From Eublepharis macularius (Eukaryota > Chordata > Lepidosauria > Squamata > Eublepharidae): DNA of 64,000 nucleotides. The notes under the pieces are model-generated. The model was not told the DNA's origin and made no database searches. It worked only from the letters and a program-made list of their open reading frames with translations. Positions within the stretch are counted from its first letter, which is position 1; every line of letters begins with the position of its first letter. Made by a program: the position numbers and the translations under genes. The stretch covers positions 22,788,001-22,852,000 of the forward strand of contig NC_072797.1 in NCBI RefSeq assembly GCF_028583425.1. The letters run 5' to 3'. Shown in pieces: positions 62,491 through 64,000 of this stretch.

Positions 62491-62607
62491 GTAAGTGCCC
62501 CTTTCTCTGTAGCACACGTATCTGTAACCTTTTTTGAAATTCTGGAAATATAAAATGCAATAGGGGAAATGTAGCCTTTTATCTATAGCAACCAGACTTG
62601 TAACTGT

Positions 62608-62730
62608 GGGTGTTTTCACACACGTTGGATTATGCACTTTAGTGAACGCTTGCAAGTGAATTTTCATGTTTCATACAGGAAAATCCAGTTGTCAGTGAAA
62701 GTGCTTTATCCAACTTGTACAAAAGCAGTC
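62608..62730. mobile_element. Foldback MITE, TTGGATAATGC family, diverged
   Basis: GGGTGTTTTCACACACGTTG and TATCCAACTTGTACAAAAGC are roughly inverted, with TTATGCACTTTAGTG and AAAGTGCTTTATCC inside. Related to 12801 and 17031. TSD not clear. Confidence 0.6.
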
Positions 62731-63400
62731 GTACAAGGAGAAAGTAGTGTTACAAGTCTTTTCCCCTCTGTTTAGCTGCTCATGTTTGTGTGGATGGATG
62801 GTCACAGTCCAAGTAGGCATTTCTCTTGGCCCTCCGTCTTGGGGATTTAGGGTGCAAAGAGCCCTACAACAGTCAAGTCAAGGGCAGGGCTGACAATGTT
62901 GATTGAAGATTCAGGGTACGCGAGAACTTCCTTACGCCCAGGTTCCAAGGTGAAAGGTTCTTTCCGAACCACAGCAAATAAATGAGAATACAATTGGGGT
63001 TTTTTATGTTTAAGAAAAATAAAACAAAAGCAAACCTCACAGAGATGTGTTATTCAGAGATCACTTGCAAGATAAATGGAGTGTAGCTAGGGTGTGGTTT
63101 GCAAGGTTAAAAGCACTGTCACTCATGAAACCGTGCAGAATGCAGCATCTTGCTGAATAAGGTTTGCTTTTTTGTGGGTCATGTCTCGACTTTTAGGCAC
63201 CATTTCTGACCCACTAAGCCAAACATAGCCACGGATTTATGGCCAGCTGGCCTGCCTAATAATTGACAGGCAAGCTGGAATTCTATTCAGCCCTGGTTTG
63301 GCTTCCATACTTGGAGGGCTACGTTTTGCTTTTAGGTCATAAGCTGTGCTGGCTTGCTTTTAAGTCTATAGATGAAGATTCTAAGCTACTTGTAATGGGA

Positions 63401-63530
63401 AGCATCATGGTGTAGTGGTTACGGTGTCAGATTAGGTCTGGGAAGGCTCAGGTTCAAATCCCATTCACCCACAAAGCTCACCTTCTCCCAGCCACTCTCA
63501 ACCTTACCTACCTCACTCTTTGTTTGTGGG
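63401..63530 (+). repeat. Sauria-type SINE, 5' part only
   Basis: GCATCATGGTGTAGTGGTTA and AGGTTCAAATCCCATTCACC head boxes, then the copy fades after CTCACTCTTTGTTTGTGGGG. Confidence 0.65.
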
Positions 63531-63776
63531 GACTATTTACAGCATTACTGTTTTATGTTGCTGTTTTTAAATTACTGGTTCTGGTCTGTCTGTATTTTTG
63601 CTTTGTAAGGAACCCTGATTGTTGTTTTGGTTAGAAGGGCTAGGGGAAGAAGTTTCAGATAAATTGTACTATAACATAATGTTTTTATGACTCCAGCGCA
63701 GCACAGCAGAAGGACAACTAAAAGCCTTCTCTTGCCCATATTCCCCATTATATTTTGGTCTGCCTCCTTCCTCTAG

Positions 63777-63962
63777 TTGTTTTCTGGCACTGGTGGAGTC
63801 CAACTTACTACAGCAGATGGGAGCAGTAATAAAAGTGGGGAGAATTGGAATGGGGCAGGGAGAGAGGTCACGGCTAGCTTGTCACCCAATCCGGCAACAG
63901 ATTTCAGTCAGAGGAGGAAATCTTCAGATTGCAAACTGGCCAGTCTATCCAACCAGCCATAA
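63777..63962 (+). other. Weak candidate for a terminal SPEF2 exon
   Basis: CTGCCTCCTTCCTCTAG (63759-63775) would make a usable acceptor. From 63776 the phase-0 frame reads about 62 codons (LFSGTGGVQLTTADGSSNKS, and so on) before TAA at 63960. The encoded sequence is low in complexity and I do not recognise it as SPEF2, so it may be chance. Confidence 0.15.
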
Positions 63963-64000
63963 TTCTTCTGAAATATCTGTTCCAGAACCTTTGGCACCAA

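Overview
This window is nuclear DNA from a squamate reptile, most likely a lizard. It carries several full copies of the Sauria-type tRNA-derived SINE, a 5S-rRNA-derived SINE, CR1 tails with the ATTCTATG end repeat, and very many hAT and Harbinger-like miniature elements. I cannot name the species.

The backbone is one large plus-strand gene, SPEF2 (sperm flagellar protein 2, also called KPL2; the vertebrate relative of the Chlamydomonas central-pair protein CPC1). Eighteen consecutive coding exons can be read from 1256 to 62490. Every junction has GT and AG at the intron ends, and the reading-frame phase agrees across all 17 introns, giving about 920 codons without a stop. The 5' half of the gene (calponin-homology and adenylate-kinase-like regions) and the true 3' end lie outside the window.

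The largest intron (29848-45554) contains a second plus-strand gene: a five-exon hAT-transposase-derived gene of the ZNF862-like type (36210-38863). It has a zinc-finger-like N-terminus, two of the catalytic aspartates, the CxxH and RW landmarks and a C-terminal dimerisation region, and a poly(A) signal follows the stop. The ERGF-type motif carries alanine where I expect the catalytic glutamate. The first visible exon has no start codon of its own. Its splice phase matches the SPEF2 exon upstream, so a host-transposase fusion transcript is formally possible.

The rest is intron filled with mobile elements, many with exact target-site duplications (TSDs). hAT-type nonautonomous elements have 8-bp TSDs (10158, 13404, 23553, 25251, 26633, 28536, 44448, 45867, 60459). 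Foldback MITEs have 3-bp TSDs (12801, 21153, 34559, 42964, 51231, 55957 and others). A complete ORF2-less L1-type element sits at 57288-58816. There are antisense LINE-like tails at 7607-7864 and 31646-32332, and several tRNA-derived SINEs. Two foldback repeat families carry a hammerhead-ribozyme-like core (25593-25705 and 58848-58875). No bacterial, viral, CRISPR, tRNA-gene or rRNA-gene content was found.
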